Of a stretch of 64,000 nucleotides of DNA, positions 11,870-22,718 are shown piece by piece. The notes beneath the pieces were generated by a model that was given only the letters and a program-made list of their open reading frames with translations, was not told the origin of the DNA and searched no databases. The DNA is from Rhipicephalus microplus (lineage: Eukaryota; Arthropoda; Arachnida; Ixodida; Ixodidae), in contig NC_134705.1 in NCBI RefSeq assembly GCF_043290135.1, positions 99,016,239-99,080,238 of the forward strand, given 5' to 3'. Positions within the stretch are counted from its first letter, which is position 1, and each line of letters begins with the position of its first letter. The translations under genes were made by a program, and so were the position numbers.

Positions 11870-12060
11870 GCTGCCGCTGCCGCCGCCGCCGCCGCCGCCG
11901 CCACTGCTGCCGCCACCGCTGCCGCTGCCGCTGCCGCCGCTGCCGCCGCTGCCGCCGCTGCCGCCGCTGCCGCTGCTGCCGCTGCTGCCGCTGCTGCTGC
12001 CGCCGCTGCTGCTGCTGCTATCTTCCCAGTCGCTGTGTACCTCAATAAACCCCCGTAACA
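11695..12060 (+). repeat. Probable 5' LTR of gypsy-4
   Basis: The sequence ends AATAAACCCCCGTAACA at 12060, directly followed by a primer-binding-site-like TGGTGAAGGTGCTGGG. This is the same layout as gypsy-2 and gypsy-3. The 5' limit (TGATGTATG at ~11695) is a guess because no second LTR is present for comparison. Most of the LTR is taken up by the GCN trinucleotide array. Confidence 0.5.
11792..12019. repeat. GCC/GCT trinucleotide array
   Basis: About 76 near-continuous GCN triplets, mixed GCC, GCT and CAC. They create artificial poly-Ala, poly-Pro and Ser/Gly open frames on both strands. The array lies inside the presumed gypsy-4 LTR, upstream of its AATAAA. Confidence 0.95.
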
Positions 12061-12062
12061 AG

Positions 12063-12078
12063 TGGTGAAGGTGCTGGG
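12063..12078 (+). other. Primer binding site, gypsy-4
   Basis: TGGTGAAGGTGCTGGG lies 2 nt after the LTR end. It is near-identical to the sites of gypsy-2 and gypsy-3, which fit the 3' end of a tRNA-Ala. Confidence 0.6.
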
Positions 12079-12103
12079 TTATGCCAACCTGGAACTTCGC
12101 AGC

Positions 12104-13580
12104 CGAAAACTCAAGCCAGCCTCTGCAATGCTGGATGAAGTACCAAATCAACTGAAGCAACAACCTGCTGTCCTGGTTCCCACATTGGTTTGCCCTGGCC
12201 CATCGCGTCAACGCGATTCACCAATCTTCAGCAGTAGAGAGGAGAAGGATGTTGAAGACTGGCTCGCCGAATACGAACTGGTAAGCGTAATCACCCGCTG
12301 GGAGGGCGCTGCGAAGCTCAGCTACGTGTCATTTTATTTAGGTGGTGTCGCCAGCGTGTGGCACCGAAACCACCAACGTGACTTCCCGACGGGGGCTGTT
12401 TTCGAAACGCACGTGACGGAAGTATTTGGGCGCACCGCTGTTCACAAGCTTTGAGCCAAGCAACGGTTGCGCGGCCGCGCGCAGCAGAATGGCCCTTGTA
12501 ACCGCGCTGATGTCGCAATGGCCGATGCCTATAAGATCAGGATTGATTGATTGATTGATATGTGGGGTTTAACGTCCCAAAACCACCATATGATTATGAG
12601 AGACGCCGTAGTGGAGGGCTCCGGAAATTTAGACCACCTGGGGTTCTTTAACGTGCACCCAAATCTGAGCACACGGGCCTACAACATTTCCGCCTCCATC
12701 GAAAATGCAGCCGCCGCAGCCGGGATTCGAACCCGCGCCCTGCGGGTCAGCAGCCGAGTACCTTAGCCACTAGACCACCGCGGCGGGGGCCTATAAGATC
12801 AGGCATATCTTAAAAGGAAGTGAAGACGACGCCTTTCAGATGCTGCTAGCAAAGAACCCGTCCACAATGTCCAAACTTGTCAGTCTTTGCCAAAGTTTCG
12901 ATGAGCTGCGCAAACAACGCACAGCCACGTGCCGCTCTCATCCACAGGTGACTTCAATGTCGGGATCGGCTGTTGCTTGTGACAACTCATTTCTGCTGCT
13001 ACAGAATAAGGATTTCGTTTGTGAAGAGGTCGCTCGCTAGCTTTCGCTTATGCCACTTGTTCACGACCAGTCAAGTTCCCCGTTGGTGCCCCCTCTCCAA
13101 AACATCATCAGGGACCAGGTCGCCGAAGAGGTCTCGCCTTCGCTCCTCAGGCTCTGACTGCTGCTCCCCTGACGTACGACGCAGTCGCTTCCAGGCCTGT
13201 AATGCAAGGTTACAGCCCTCATAGTCCGCCTATTCGCCCGCCAATATCGCCACCCTCCCGCCCTGTCGTACAGTATGCATGAGCCGACGACCCTTAGCGC
13301 ACGCAAGACAACCGTCCCTTTTGTTTTCATTGTGGCCTTGTTGGTCATGTGGCCCGTTACTGCCGCTTTCGTGCAGCACCTATCTCCAACAGTGTTCGTC
13401 CACCATGAATCGCGTATGCGCCACGTCAACACCGCCGCAGTTATTCAGACTACTACTATTCTGATCCCACCTCCAGGACCCCACCCTCCCCCCACTGCAC
13501 GCCTTTTCCTCGTCGCCGCTCCCTGTCCCCATGCACCAACGGGGGAGCCCTGTGCGCCAGGAAATCTAAGTAGCGCAGTT
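12104..13580 (+). pseudogene. gypsy-4 gag remnant
   Basis: Gag of a decayed Ty3/gypsy retrotransposon. The stretch EKDVEDWLAEYE (~12243) is the hallmark also seen in gypsy-2 (EDVEDWLEHFE) and gypsy-3 (EDVEDWLDQYD). Further on, the WHRNH and FGRTAVHKL segments correspond to their FENHEA and later region. A SINE splits it at 12542-12788. A single CCHC knuckle, CFHCGLVGHVARYC, is encoded near 13320. Internal stops (for example 12452, 13038 and ~13160) and frame changes abolish coding. Upstream lie the PBS and LTR. Downstream the protease-RT remnant follows without a gap. The same lineage as gypsy-2/3 is inferred from the shared motifs and PBS. Confidence 0.8.
12542..12788 (-). mobile_element. 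tRNA-headed SINE (Ruka-like) inside gypsy-4 gag
   Basis: It runs from ATTGATTGATTG to the reversed tRNA head ending CGCGGCGGGG. A perfect 15-bp target duplication, GCCTATAAGATCAGG, lies at 12527-12541 and 12789-12803. The gag reading is continuous across the site if the SINE and one duplicate are set aside, which dates the SINE after gypsy-4. Confidence 0.95.
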
Positions 13581-13664
13581 CAGGAGGCGAGAACTGCGCT
13601 TCCGGTGAAATGCATAAGGCCTGGAATTTCTCCAAGAAACGTTATTAAAGGCGCTAAAGAAGGT

Positions 13665-15066
13665 ACATGAACGCTAGCCCTTGTCGACACGAGCGCTGCC
13701 CTTTCAGCGATTGATGCGCGCATTTGCCGCCATATTGGAAAAGTCATGACGCCTGTTTCTGGACTATCCTTTCATACAGCCAACGCGCAGTACGTCCAGC
13801 CATCCGGTGCCTGCGCAGCCCGTGTCGTCATCCAGGATGTGCTTTATGTGATCGAATTCATTGTGCTGCCATCTTGATCTCACGACGTCATATTAAGGTG
13901 GGATTTCCTCTCTACACATTGTGCGATCGATCATCAATTGCGCCCGCTTTGAACTCAAGTTGTTCCCATTTCCGACAGATGTCATCAATGACAAGGACAC
14001 ATGTCGTAAAATCACAGTTTGTGACGACACCATTGTGCCTGCCCAGTTTACTGTATTTGTCTCCATCTCTTGTCACTCTGAAGGCGGTGGCTCAGTGCTT
14101 TTCGCACCATCTGCACGTCTAGTTCGCCGCCGATCACTGCCATTTCCATTTGCCGTTTTCGAGTTCCATCCAGTCGCCTCTGTGATGTACATAACCAATC
14201 CATCACTCGAGCCAATCCCTTTGCGAGGACGAGAAACCCTCAGCAAAGCTGTGCCGCTGGCGTCATCTTCAATATTCGACACCATGGACGACCCCACTGA
14301 TGTGGCCACCCTCGAGACATCAACTTCTCGGCCACTACCACGATTTTTCACACCAGCTATAGCCAGCGACCTTACGACGACACAACGAGACCAACTTCTT
14401 CGCTTGCTCGACGATTTCTCTTTCTTTTTTGACTGTCAAGCAAGGGCACTCGGCCGCACAACGAGTGTTTCGCATACTATCGACACCGGAAGCCATGCGC
14501 CCAGTCGACAGTGTTTTTACCGAGTATCGGCGAGTGAGAGGCATCTTAGTGATGACCATGTGAATGATATGCTTAAACGCGGTGTCATTCAACCTTCCAA
14601 CAGTCCTTGGTTCATCACCTGTCGTCCTTGTTTAGAAGAAAGATGGCACATTACGATTTTGCGTCGATTATCAGCGGCTTAACAAGAATACCCGAAAGGA
14701 TGTGTACCCACAACCACTAATTGATGACGCACTCGACTGCTTGCAAGGAACAGAGTTCTTTTTCTCCTTGTATTTCCGCTCTGGCTACTGTCAAGTGCCC
14801 ATGGCTGAGACAGACCGCTCGAAAAACGTGTTTGTAACACCAGATGGATTATACTAATTCACTGTAATGTTATTCGGACTCTGTAACGCGCCCGCCACCT
14901 TTGAACGCATGATGGGCGGCATCTGACGCGGCTTGAAGTGGCACACTTGCCTCTGCTATTTAGATGATATGGTCACCATTGTGCCAGATTTCCTGACCCA
15001 TCTACAACAGTTGCATCAAGTTTTGACCTGTGTCCAAAATGCTGGTCTCCAGCCTAACTTGAAAAA
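13665..15066 (+). pseudogene. gypsy-4 pol remnant (protease to mid-RT)
   Basis: The protease remnant begins LVDTSAALSAI (~13680): the canonical DTG is changed to DTS. The RT region starts with VIQPSNSPW (14586) and a mutated segment, then FCVDY-like, YPQPLIDDALD, RSGYCQV, VTPDGLY, FGLCNAPATFERMM and CYLDDMV (~14960; YLDD box kept). It stops at ~15066, where a (GTA)n tract begins. RNase H, integrase and the 3' LTR are missing. Numerous stops and frameshifts are present. The abrupt end at a microsatellite suggests a deletion or recombination breakpoint at the tract. Confidence 0.82.
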
Positions 15067-15082
15067 GTAGTAGTAGTAGTAC

Positions 15083-15121
<39 letters not shown>

Positions 15122-15163
15122 CAGCAGTAGTAGTAGTAGTAGTCTTGATTGTAGTAGTAGGTA
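15067..15163. repeat. (GTA)n microsatellite
   Basis: About 30 GTA/TAG triplets with a few interruptions abut the truncated end of gypsy-4 RT. Confidence 0.95.
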
Positions 15164-15269
15164 GCCACCTCGCGTTTAGTTCACTGGATTGCGGTACTAT
15201 ATTCATATATGATGAGTTTATGATGAAAATATGTGAGATGGTGGTACTTAGAGTGTTGACTAGATAGAC

Positions 15270-15545
15270 GAATGGACGCAAGGACGGGGAAATAGACAAG
15301 CAGACACGCGGACGCAAGGATGGACAGATAGACAAGCATACGAACGGATGCATGGACGCGCAGACACAATCACAGCATATCCACCGAGTGAATGATGATA
15401 AAAGGGCCAGACGGACAGACGGATGAATGGACGCACCGACGGATGCGTGGACGGCCGGATGATCACAGGGTTGGACGCACGGGTGGACGTACAGATGCAC
15501 GAACGAACGCACGGATGGACGAAAGCGCGGACGGACTGATGGACG
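15270..15545. repeat. Degenerate octamer minisatellite (GGACG-type)
   Basis: The run is an imperfect 4/8-bp periodicity built on GGACGCA, GGACAGA and GGATGCA words (for example GGACGCAAGGACGGG, GACAGACGGATGAATGGACG). A long minus-strand open frame across it has only low-complexity Arg/Ser/Val/His content and is not called a gene. Confidence 0.8.
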
Positions 15546-15790
15546 CTTCACCCAGTCTTCAACATTCACTCCATGAATATGCTATTTTTTCAGCGCCAGT
15601 CTTTCTCAACACGGAATTTACTTCTGTGCGTTGTGGCACGCTGCCCTTGTCCCATTCGTTATCCAATAGAGCATACCAAGTACGCATGCGGTACCAATCA
15701 GTCTAATCAGCGGTATCACCGCGTTTTTACAGAAAGTTGTGAGGGACCAAAGTTTGGTAGAGATAGAAACAGGACTTAGCGGGGAGCATA

Positions 15791-16037
15791 TTGATTGATA
15801 TGTGGGTTTTAACGTCCCAAAACCACCACATGTTTGTGAGAGATGCAGCAGTGGAGGGCCTGAGAAATTTCGACCGCCTGGAGACTGGGATTCTTTAATG
15901 TGTGCCGTAATATGAGCCCAGAGACCTGCATTATTTACGCCTCCATGGAGAATGCAGCCGCCATAGCCAGGATTCGACCCCGCGACCAGCGGGTCAGCAG
16001 CGCAGTACCCTAGCCAATAGACTACCACTGCAGGGCG
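15791..16037 (-). mobile_element. tRNA-headed SINE (Ruka-like), diverged
   Basis: TTGATTGATATGTGGG is followed by AACGTCCCAAAACCACCA, the TTCTTTAA motif and the reversed tRNA head with a degenerate B box (GGATTCGACCCC). It is more diverged than the 12542 and 16301 copies. No clear target duplication. Confidence 0.88.
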
Positions 16038-16300
16038 AGGGTTCGCAGGCCCTTCCTAATATATCTATATTTATAGTAAAACAACATAAGCGAAGTCATT
16101 CTGCAGTCGAAGTGCTGTGTAAGCCCGTGCCCAGTGGTACAAAGTGTACGTTATTAGTATTACGTACGGCAATATAAATCAGGTGATGAGACAAAGAAAT
16201 AATTGATTAGCAGGTTCATGAATATATTAATCACTTTGAGAAATATAAGTCATTAAGTCATTAGAAAAACACTTCTTACGCCAGTGTCGTTGCGCAAATG

Positions 16301-16544
16301 ATTGATTGATTGATATGTGGGGTTTAACGTCCCAAAACCACCATATGATTATGAGAGACGCCGTAGTGGAGGGCTCCGGAAATTTCGACCACCTGGGGTT
16401 CTTTAACGTGCACCCAAATCTGAGCACACGGGCCTACAACATTTCCGCCTCCATCGGAAATGCAGCCGCGGCAGCCGGGATATGAACCCGCGACCTGCGG
16501 GTCAGCAGCCGAGTACCTTAGCCACTAGACCACCGCGGCGGGGC
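16301..16544 (-). mobile_element. tRNA-headed SINE (Ruka-like), young-looking
   Basis: Full-length copy, nearly consensus with 12542-12788. The target duplication TTGCGCAAATG (16290-16300) / TTGCGCACATG (16545-16555) has one mismatch. Confidence 0.93.
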
Positions 16545-16555
16545 TTGCGCACATG

Positions 16556-17484
16556 GCCGACAGCCCTGATGATACTATGAAGAGCTTCGGATAATGTAAA
16601 ATAGAAGCATGCCACAGAAAGTGTTATAAGAGTTTTAGATCTGAAGCACCTCTTTGATGCACACGTGTAGCGCCGTACGCACGTGCATATGAACGCACCA
16701 CAACGCGTCTCGTTCACCGCAGGTGTTGGAGCAGTGCCAAGTAGGTCACGCCACACCTGCATGTTCAAGACACGCTCCCTCACACGCTGCCCGCGCAAGT
16801 GCACCCTGGCGTCACTCTCTCTTTCACCATCAGCACGCTCGCCTGCCTGCCGCACCCGGCTCCTCCGTCCACTGGCAACACACTTCTCTGTCGCTTCACT
16901 CCCTCCACCACCCGTAACGCTCAACCACAAGTCGAGTGGAAACACTCTTCCGGCTTGTTTTTCTGCGATGAAACACACACGGAACCCAACCCGCCTCCCG
17001 TGTCTTTGCATTTCGAACAAACATTTACTCCAGTAAACGCACTACCGAGTTTCGCTTGGAACCTTTCTTCCAACACTCGCGTTGACGCCCGTTTTAACCA
17101 GGTAAACGATGTGCACACCGCTGCTGCTTCGCATCGCTTCATTGTTTCTTTCAAAAGACGATGCATAATATTTCAGTTCTTTCGCACCAATTGAAAAATC
17201 AGGGCTTATAAAAAAGTTACCGATTTTCTCCACCATAATTTTTAACGAAGTAAAATTGAAGACGCCCAACCTCATTACAATTGTAAGATTACACTCCAAA
17301 AAAGCATGATCCAAATGGAGTTAGTATTAAGTTTTTGAAGCGTCCAGCTTAGCAAGTTTGCATTCACAGTGTACATGGACATTTATTAGGTGTAAAGGGC
17401 TCAGTGCGAATCCTACGTAGGCCTGCCATCGCTGAGAATAAAGCGTCAATTAAGGTAACTAGCTGAGTTTCCAGACCCAGAATC
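16556..17484. other. Gene-free spacer
   Basis: There is a C/A-rich plus-strand patch at 16680-17160 with open frames in all phases on both strands, none with a recognisable domain. An AATAAA at 17437-17442 lies just before the LINE fragment. Confidence 0.45.
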
Positions 17485-17850
17485 TGATATCGGGCATGCT
17501 AGAGACTGGCACCGACTACGAACACCTACCCCAATTTACGAATTCTAGGCAAAATTCACCCAACGCAGCACCCGGACACATGTCCATGGTGTTGGGAGCG
17601 GCTATCTCTTACCCGCATATTGACGACGTGTAGGCTCAGGTCACCCAAAATAAATTCGCTCTTATTAGGAAGAAACTCATTTGAAAGGAAATGGGAGGAC
17701 TGGCTTGCGAGCGAGAATTGAGAGAGCTAAGTTGCTCGGCTCGATCCGCCCCAGTGAGCCGCTAAGGCCAGTGGGGCCTTGCACTAAGGGACCCACCCAT
17801 ATTCGCCTTAATTCCCTCAAGTACGGCAAAGCTTCTACTACTACTACTCA
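17485..17850 (+). pseudogene. LINE ORF2 C-terminal fragment and 3' tail
   Basis: A short relic. One frame reads HPDTCPWCWERLSLTRILTTC (~17568-17630), matching the C-terminal zinc-knuckle position of tick LINEs (compare CPHCEENSSDIFHMVWAC in LINE-C). After a frame change, WEDWLAS (17692) and ASGAL...GTHPYSP follow, then a (CTA)4 tail at ~17837. Several stops. No RT or RNase H is retained, as expected for a strongly 5'-truncated insertion. Confidence 0.65.
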
Positions 17851-20800
17851 GTGATGCGAATACAGAATGCATAGTTAACTAACTGAGGAGAATGCGTGTT
17901 GTGTAGAAAGATTGCAAGAAGGCTTCAGCGCGTTACATGGCCAGTTACAGCAATGACAATATGAAAGTGCTGTTGAACTATTCGGAAACCATTTCACCAA
18001 GAACGTCCCCCTGATGTACTGTCCACATAATATAAAAAATAATACTTAGAGTATTTCTCATTTAAAAAAATGCGTTGCTCCTGTGGGACCTGTGCATATT
18101 ATGTACAGAATTACAACACAATTAAACTTTAAAAAAATCTCAATGTCACGAACGTGAAAAGAAAATTGATAGTATTAGTTGCTCCCACAAGTAGCGACGT
18201 GCCGGCCATCTGGTGTTTTATTGAATATTCTTCCGACATGTGCTCACGTGACCAACAGTACACAAACACAGTTCAAAGCAGCACATTTTCTGAAACAGCA
18301 ATTTTGGATGCGGAGTTCTTCAAGGGGCAATCTGCTGCCTGCTGTCGGCGTCACCTGTCGTAAAGTAGGCAAAATCACATATAGCATAGCCGGCTTTATT
18401 ATATTGGGCGAGAGCTCATAATGGCATTTCCCAGGAGCTAATACTGTGATCTTGAAGGTTTGAAGTTTCCCGAAGCATACTAGTGTCAACGGGTGTAAAA
18501 AGTTTACACAAGACTATTTCATGCGCTAAACTGGACAAAATCTTTCTAGACTGCTTCGAGGAATATACACAATCGCTCGTTCACCTCGAAAAGATTTTGG
18601 GAATGGCGTTTATTGCAGCCAAAAGAAAGCAAGAGCTTGTGTAAGAAAACGGCTTTAAGTATAATGTAATGAAAAAATTAATAACAAAAACCGACGCGCG
18701 CTTTCTTGATTCTTCATATTTCCTTTTAGGTCTCTTTTCCTTCTAGTCCACTGCCTCTTCTGGTACCCAACCTAGCGTGGATTGGTTAAAACTTGGCTTT
18801 ATTTAAACAGTGAATCTGTTTAATATAATTTTAATAGACGCAGCATGTAAAAACAAGAATAAAATAAGCGAATATCCACCTGCAAGCATGCTGCGCTTCA
18901 CCTGCATGCATGCTATGCACTATCAAAACACTATCATGACTATAAATGGTCGAATGGGGAAATTTCACCAGTAATCACTGCTTGAATAAACAATTTGCCA
19001 GGCGGCACAGTCACTGGGCAAGCTCGAGGAGATTTCCACAGGTGGTAGTAGTAGACCCTTTCGCTGTTTACAAACACATGCCCTTCATAAATGACATCGG
19101 ATTTCATCCACCAATGTGCCTCAACAGCTTTGGGGGGGGGGGGGGGCAAAAAGGGCTTCAGAAAATAGCCTGCTCATTTTCTACAACTATTTTCCCTTAT
19201 TTAGCTGATTATATTCAAATAAAAGTTATTTTGAGCTACATAAAAATTGAAAAGATTCTCTTGAAGCTTACACAAGTTCTTTTTGTCTGAAAAATTAAGG
19301 AGCGGGTTTCCTTGCTCTTGAAAAAAATGAAGACGCGCTTCCAGTTTTGACGTTAGGAAGTAGTAAGTAAAGAGACTGGAAGTATTTTGGGGCGCAGCAC
19401 TTGCAATCCTGAAACTTTATAGGCTTTCTTCGGGCAGCTATTCTGAGTACACATAAAAGGCGCCCCCTGCGCCATAAATTACCGTAACTTTCATGAGAAA
19501 AGGTAGCTCCCGCGATGCCATTATTCATAAATTTGTTGGTAAGCGAAGTACTTCCTACGCATCCGTAATGGGTTACGTGCACTCTGTGTTGTAGATCAAG
19601 ACGATGAAGAAATATGACTGACCCTTTTATAATGCGTTGGAATCATTCAATGACATACTCGTCGTGCAATTGGCATTTTGTGACATGTCGTCATAATTTT
19701 GCTCTTTTACGACACTATATTACACATGTTAACACAATTCCTTGCCTGACAGGACACTGCATAGGATATTTTCGCAAACGAGTTGCAGGTGCCGGCGTGG
19801 TCAGTGCTTGAAGACTTGGCTTAAACGTGGATTATCCGTGTTTAAATTGGGTCAATCTGTACAATTTTTTTCCCATTTTTCGCGGTAGTGGTTAGGGGCA
19901 CCAGAGGCGATGGCGGCGCATATCTACAAAACCCAAATAGGCCCTTCTTGTGTTCTCATCACAACTTTTCCTATATTACAAAAGGACCTCAAACCAGAGC
20001 CAAGGCTCAGTGCGGCTGCTTATTAGTGTGGACTTCTACCATTGAGATGTGTCGTTGGGGTTTACGCCATAGTTTTGAAAGCCAGGTTTAGAGCCCGGAA
20101 TCGCAGGTGTTGATAAAGCTGGTCATGATGAATTGATGACTACAATCCGCAAAAGTGGTCAAGGTTATCAATTTTACCTTTTTCTAATTTATTTTACTGT
20201 TTTGTACATTTGTACTACTTTCTTGTACAATGTAAAGGGTTATCGATGCAGTACCATTAATACTTTTGCCTTTGACAAACATGGTCATTTCTAGTTTTAT
20301 GGAGATAACGGGGTCATATGGATTTTCGGCTTGGGAAATTCGCAATATCCATGCTTGGTTGACATTGTTGAGACAACAAATAATAAAAGTACCTTTTTTG
20401 AAAGATACTACAAGAAAAAATCAAGGTAGGTATGACATGTCTCATGGACTTCAATTACTCGTTTTTATTTACTTCAAAGGCCCCAATGGAGGTCTCTAAT
20501 AATTGGTCGGCTTGAACAAAAGAATTGTAATCGCCAGAATGCTTCAAAGTTGAAAGTTACTTCTTACTGTGCATGCCGCAAAGGTCATGCAACTTTATTC
20601 AGAGTGTAGAAAATCACTTGAAGTTTTCGCAGCTTTAGAAAAACGTAAAAGCAAAAATGATTAGTATGGGTGCATGGGGAAATTTTGTTGACATATTGTG
20701 AGGATAAAAGATGATGTAGGGTGCACAGTAAAAGAGCTTGCGAAGAGATAGAGTCGTGATGCACTTACACAGCTGAAGTTATCCCCAGTTTCAATGTTGT

Positions 20801-21421
20801 TGTGTTCTAGGCAGGGGTATTCATGGAAAGATGGGCAAGAAGAAAACAGAATAAAAATGTTAGCGAAACCTGCTTTTGGTCAAGTGCAATGTGGTATGGC
20901 TATATATTGCCAAACTTGATAATGATAAAATTATCTGGGCAAAAAAGAAAGCTGAGACAGGAAAACTGAGGATCGCTTTCACTTTTGTTGCATTTTCTGT
21001 GTGTTAAGGAAGGCAAACTTTATTAGCAGTAAAAAACCAAGTTTTTGGCGCTAGTAATAGCCGGGCAAAACACTGTTTCAGGCTTCCGAAAAAACAAATA
21101 TAGGCGCAATGAACTTCGACAAAATTCAAAATTTTGAAGAAACACGTGTGGGATCTATGTCTGCGACATGAAGTCAAACAGAAATGCTTTAGTTTATGAC
21201 GGTAAAGAGGCCCTAATGGTTTAGCACAGCCATGCATATTTTTTCGCAGGGTTCGCAGAATACAATCTATTTCTAGTGCAGCATGGTGAGTTAAGTGTCC
21301 AACGTCGAATAAACTTGCTTCTGAGTCTCTCTCTTTATAACATGGCTAAGAAGGGCTACACAGGTTCGAATAGCCAAAGTGCATTAGGCCAGAAGAGCCT
21401 TTTTGCCTCGTTGTTAACTTG
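17851..21421. other. Gene-free A/T-rich spacer
   Basis: In 3.5 kb I found no supported gene, RNA or element end. The only notable items are a G-run at 19131-19146 and short chance open frames. This may be genuine host intergenic DNA or old unrecognised repeats. Confidence 0.5.
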
Positions 21422-21426
21422 GTCTA

Positions 21427-21586
21427 TGATGTATCCGTGACGTCACGCCAGCCGAAGCCGCCGTTATCACCACTGCTTCTTCTCCTTCCCTTCCCCTTAA
21501 CCCCTCTCGCACAACGCTACATTAACCCGCGCTATCGCAATAAAGTTTTCGTCTTGGCCCAGCCACGGACTGGCGTGTTCGTTTCA
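21427..21586 (+). repeat. gypsy-1 5' LTR
   Basis: 160 bp, TG...CA, matching 25556-25715 with one difference (a G/A about 30 bp in). The host duplication GTCTA precedes it (21422-21426). It contains a perfect CRE palindrome TGACGTCA (21438-21445), a pyrimidine-rich stretch and AATAAA (21539-21544). Confidence 0.97.
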
Positions 21587-21587
21587 G

Positions 21588-21604
21588 TGGCGACGAGAAT
21601 GGGA
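21588..21604 (+). other. gypsy-1 primer binding site (tRNA-Ser type)
   Basis: TGGCGACGAGAATGGGA starts 1 nt after the LTR. It complements the 3' end of the tRNA-Ser(GCU) type (…TCCTCGTCGCCA) with one mismatch, from knowledge of that tRNA's conserved end. Confidence 0.75.
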
Positions 21605-21632
21605 TAAAAGCGGTGCGGCAACTCCGTCCGTC

Positions 21633-22718
21633 ATGACCGCCGCACCCACGGGAGGATACGCCAGCCCGCCGCAGTTCGACGAGGCGAGCGACAAGTGGCC
21701 CGCGTACCAGGTTCGGCTGGAAGCCTTCTTTGAGGGAAATGGCATCACGGAAGACAACAAGAAGCGGGCCCTGCTGGTGACTGCACTGTCCACCCACACC
21801 GTCGACGTACTGAGCGGACGTTGTGCTCCGGATAAGGTGAATGAACTTTCGTACCCACAAGTGATAGCCTTGCTTAAGCAGCACTTCTCGCCGCAACCGA
21901 ACGAGATAGCACAGTCTTATAAGTTCTTCACCCGCAATCAGCTGCCCGGCGAACCGGTCAAGGATTTTGTCGTGGCGATTCGACAGATAGCGGACACCTG
22001 CAATTTTGGTGCTTCGTTGGACAGAATGCTACGAGATCGCATCGTGTGTGGTCTGCACAACGTCGGAGTGCGTCGGCAGCTACTCGCGAAACCACAGCTG
22101 ACGAGGAGCGAAGCGGAAGAAATTGCGATATCTACCGAAATGGCCGAGGCCAACGCGCAAGAGATAGTAAGCCCCACCGCTGAGGCAAGTGTGCATGCGC
22201 TGGGAGGCCAGTCCTATCGCCCACGAAGCCGGCCACAGATTGTTGGGTGCTACCGCTGCGGAGCAAAAGGGCACGGACCCGAGGATTGCCGCTTTCGCTC
22301 GGCGTCATGCTTCAAGTGTAAACAACAAGGTCATATCGCTCGAGCCTGTTGCCGCCGTGAGAGTGGGTTCGGGGTGGTACCGCCAGAACGCCAAGTACAC
22401 GCCTTGTCGCGGGAGGAAGACACTGGCACGGACGGTATGTTCGCGCTGGAGGCAGCGGACAGTCACATCGGCCACGTCGGCATTACGCAACCCATCGTGC
22501 GCACCTTGGATTGTGGTGGGGTTCCAGTGAACATGCAGGTCGACACAGGCTCGCCGGTTTCGGTCATCACGTGGCCCACATATGAGCGGAACAAAACAGT
22601 GTGGCCGAAGCTGCGTGGTTCGCCATTGAAACTCACCTGCTTCCTGGGACGGCTTCCAGTGCGGGGACAACTTCAGCTCAAGGTTTCGTGCGGAAACAAG
22701 TCGACGGCTGGATCTTAG
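21633..22718 (+). CDS. gag: gypsy-1 gag-protease
   Basis: 361 codons starting at the first ATG after the PBS. An N-terminal capsid-like region is followed by two CCHC nucleic-acid-binding knuckles (CYRCGAKGHGPEDC, residues ~206-219; CFKCKQQGHIARAC, ~226-239) and then an aspartic protease core with VDTGSPVSVI (DTG ~304-306). The frame ends at TAG 22716-22718, within the protease-to-RT linker. The pol region continues in the same frame directly after it, so gag-protease-pol is one reading frame with a single stop. Gag packages the RNA and protease would process the polyprotein. Two knuckles plus a Ser-tRNA PBS fit Mag-like Ty3/gypsy elements; that clade call is inference. Confidence 0.93.
   Translation: MTAAPTGGYASPPQFDEASDKWPAYQVRLEAFFEGNGITEDNKKRALLVTALSTHTVDVLSGRCAPDKVNELSYPQVIALLKQHFSPQPNEIAQSYKFFTRNQLPGEPVKDFVVAIRQIADTCNFGASLDRMLRDRIVCGLHNVGVRRQLLAKPQLTRSEAEEIAISTEMAEANAQEIVSPTAEASVHALGGQSYRPRSRPQIVGCYRCGAKGHGPEDCRFRSASCFKCKQQGHIARACCRRESGFGVVPPERQVHALSREEDTGTDGMFALEAADSHIGHVGITQPIVRTLDCGGVPVNMQVDTGSPVSVITWPTYERNKTVWPKLRGSPLKLTCFLGRLPVRGQLQLKVSCGNKSTAGS

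Noticed and set aside
11708..12211. Long open frames (poly-Ala, poly-Pro, Ser/Gly) on both strands
   Set aside because: All phases on both strands are open because the sequence is a GCN triplet array; no flanking domain supports a protein.
15054..15569. 171-codon minus-strand open frame
   Set aside because: Made of the (GTA)n tract (poly-Thr) and the octamer minisatellite.
16502..17020. 172-codon minus-strand open frame
   Set aside because: It ends inside a SINE and reads an Arg/Val-rich composition artefact of a C-rich plus strand.
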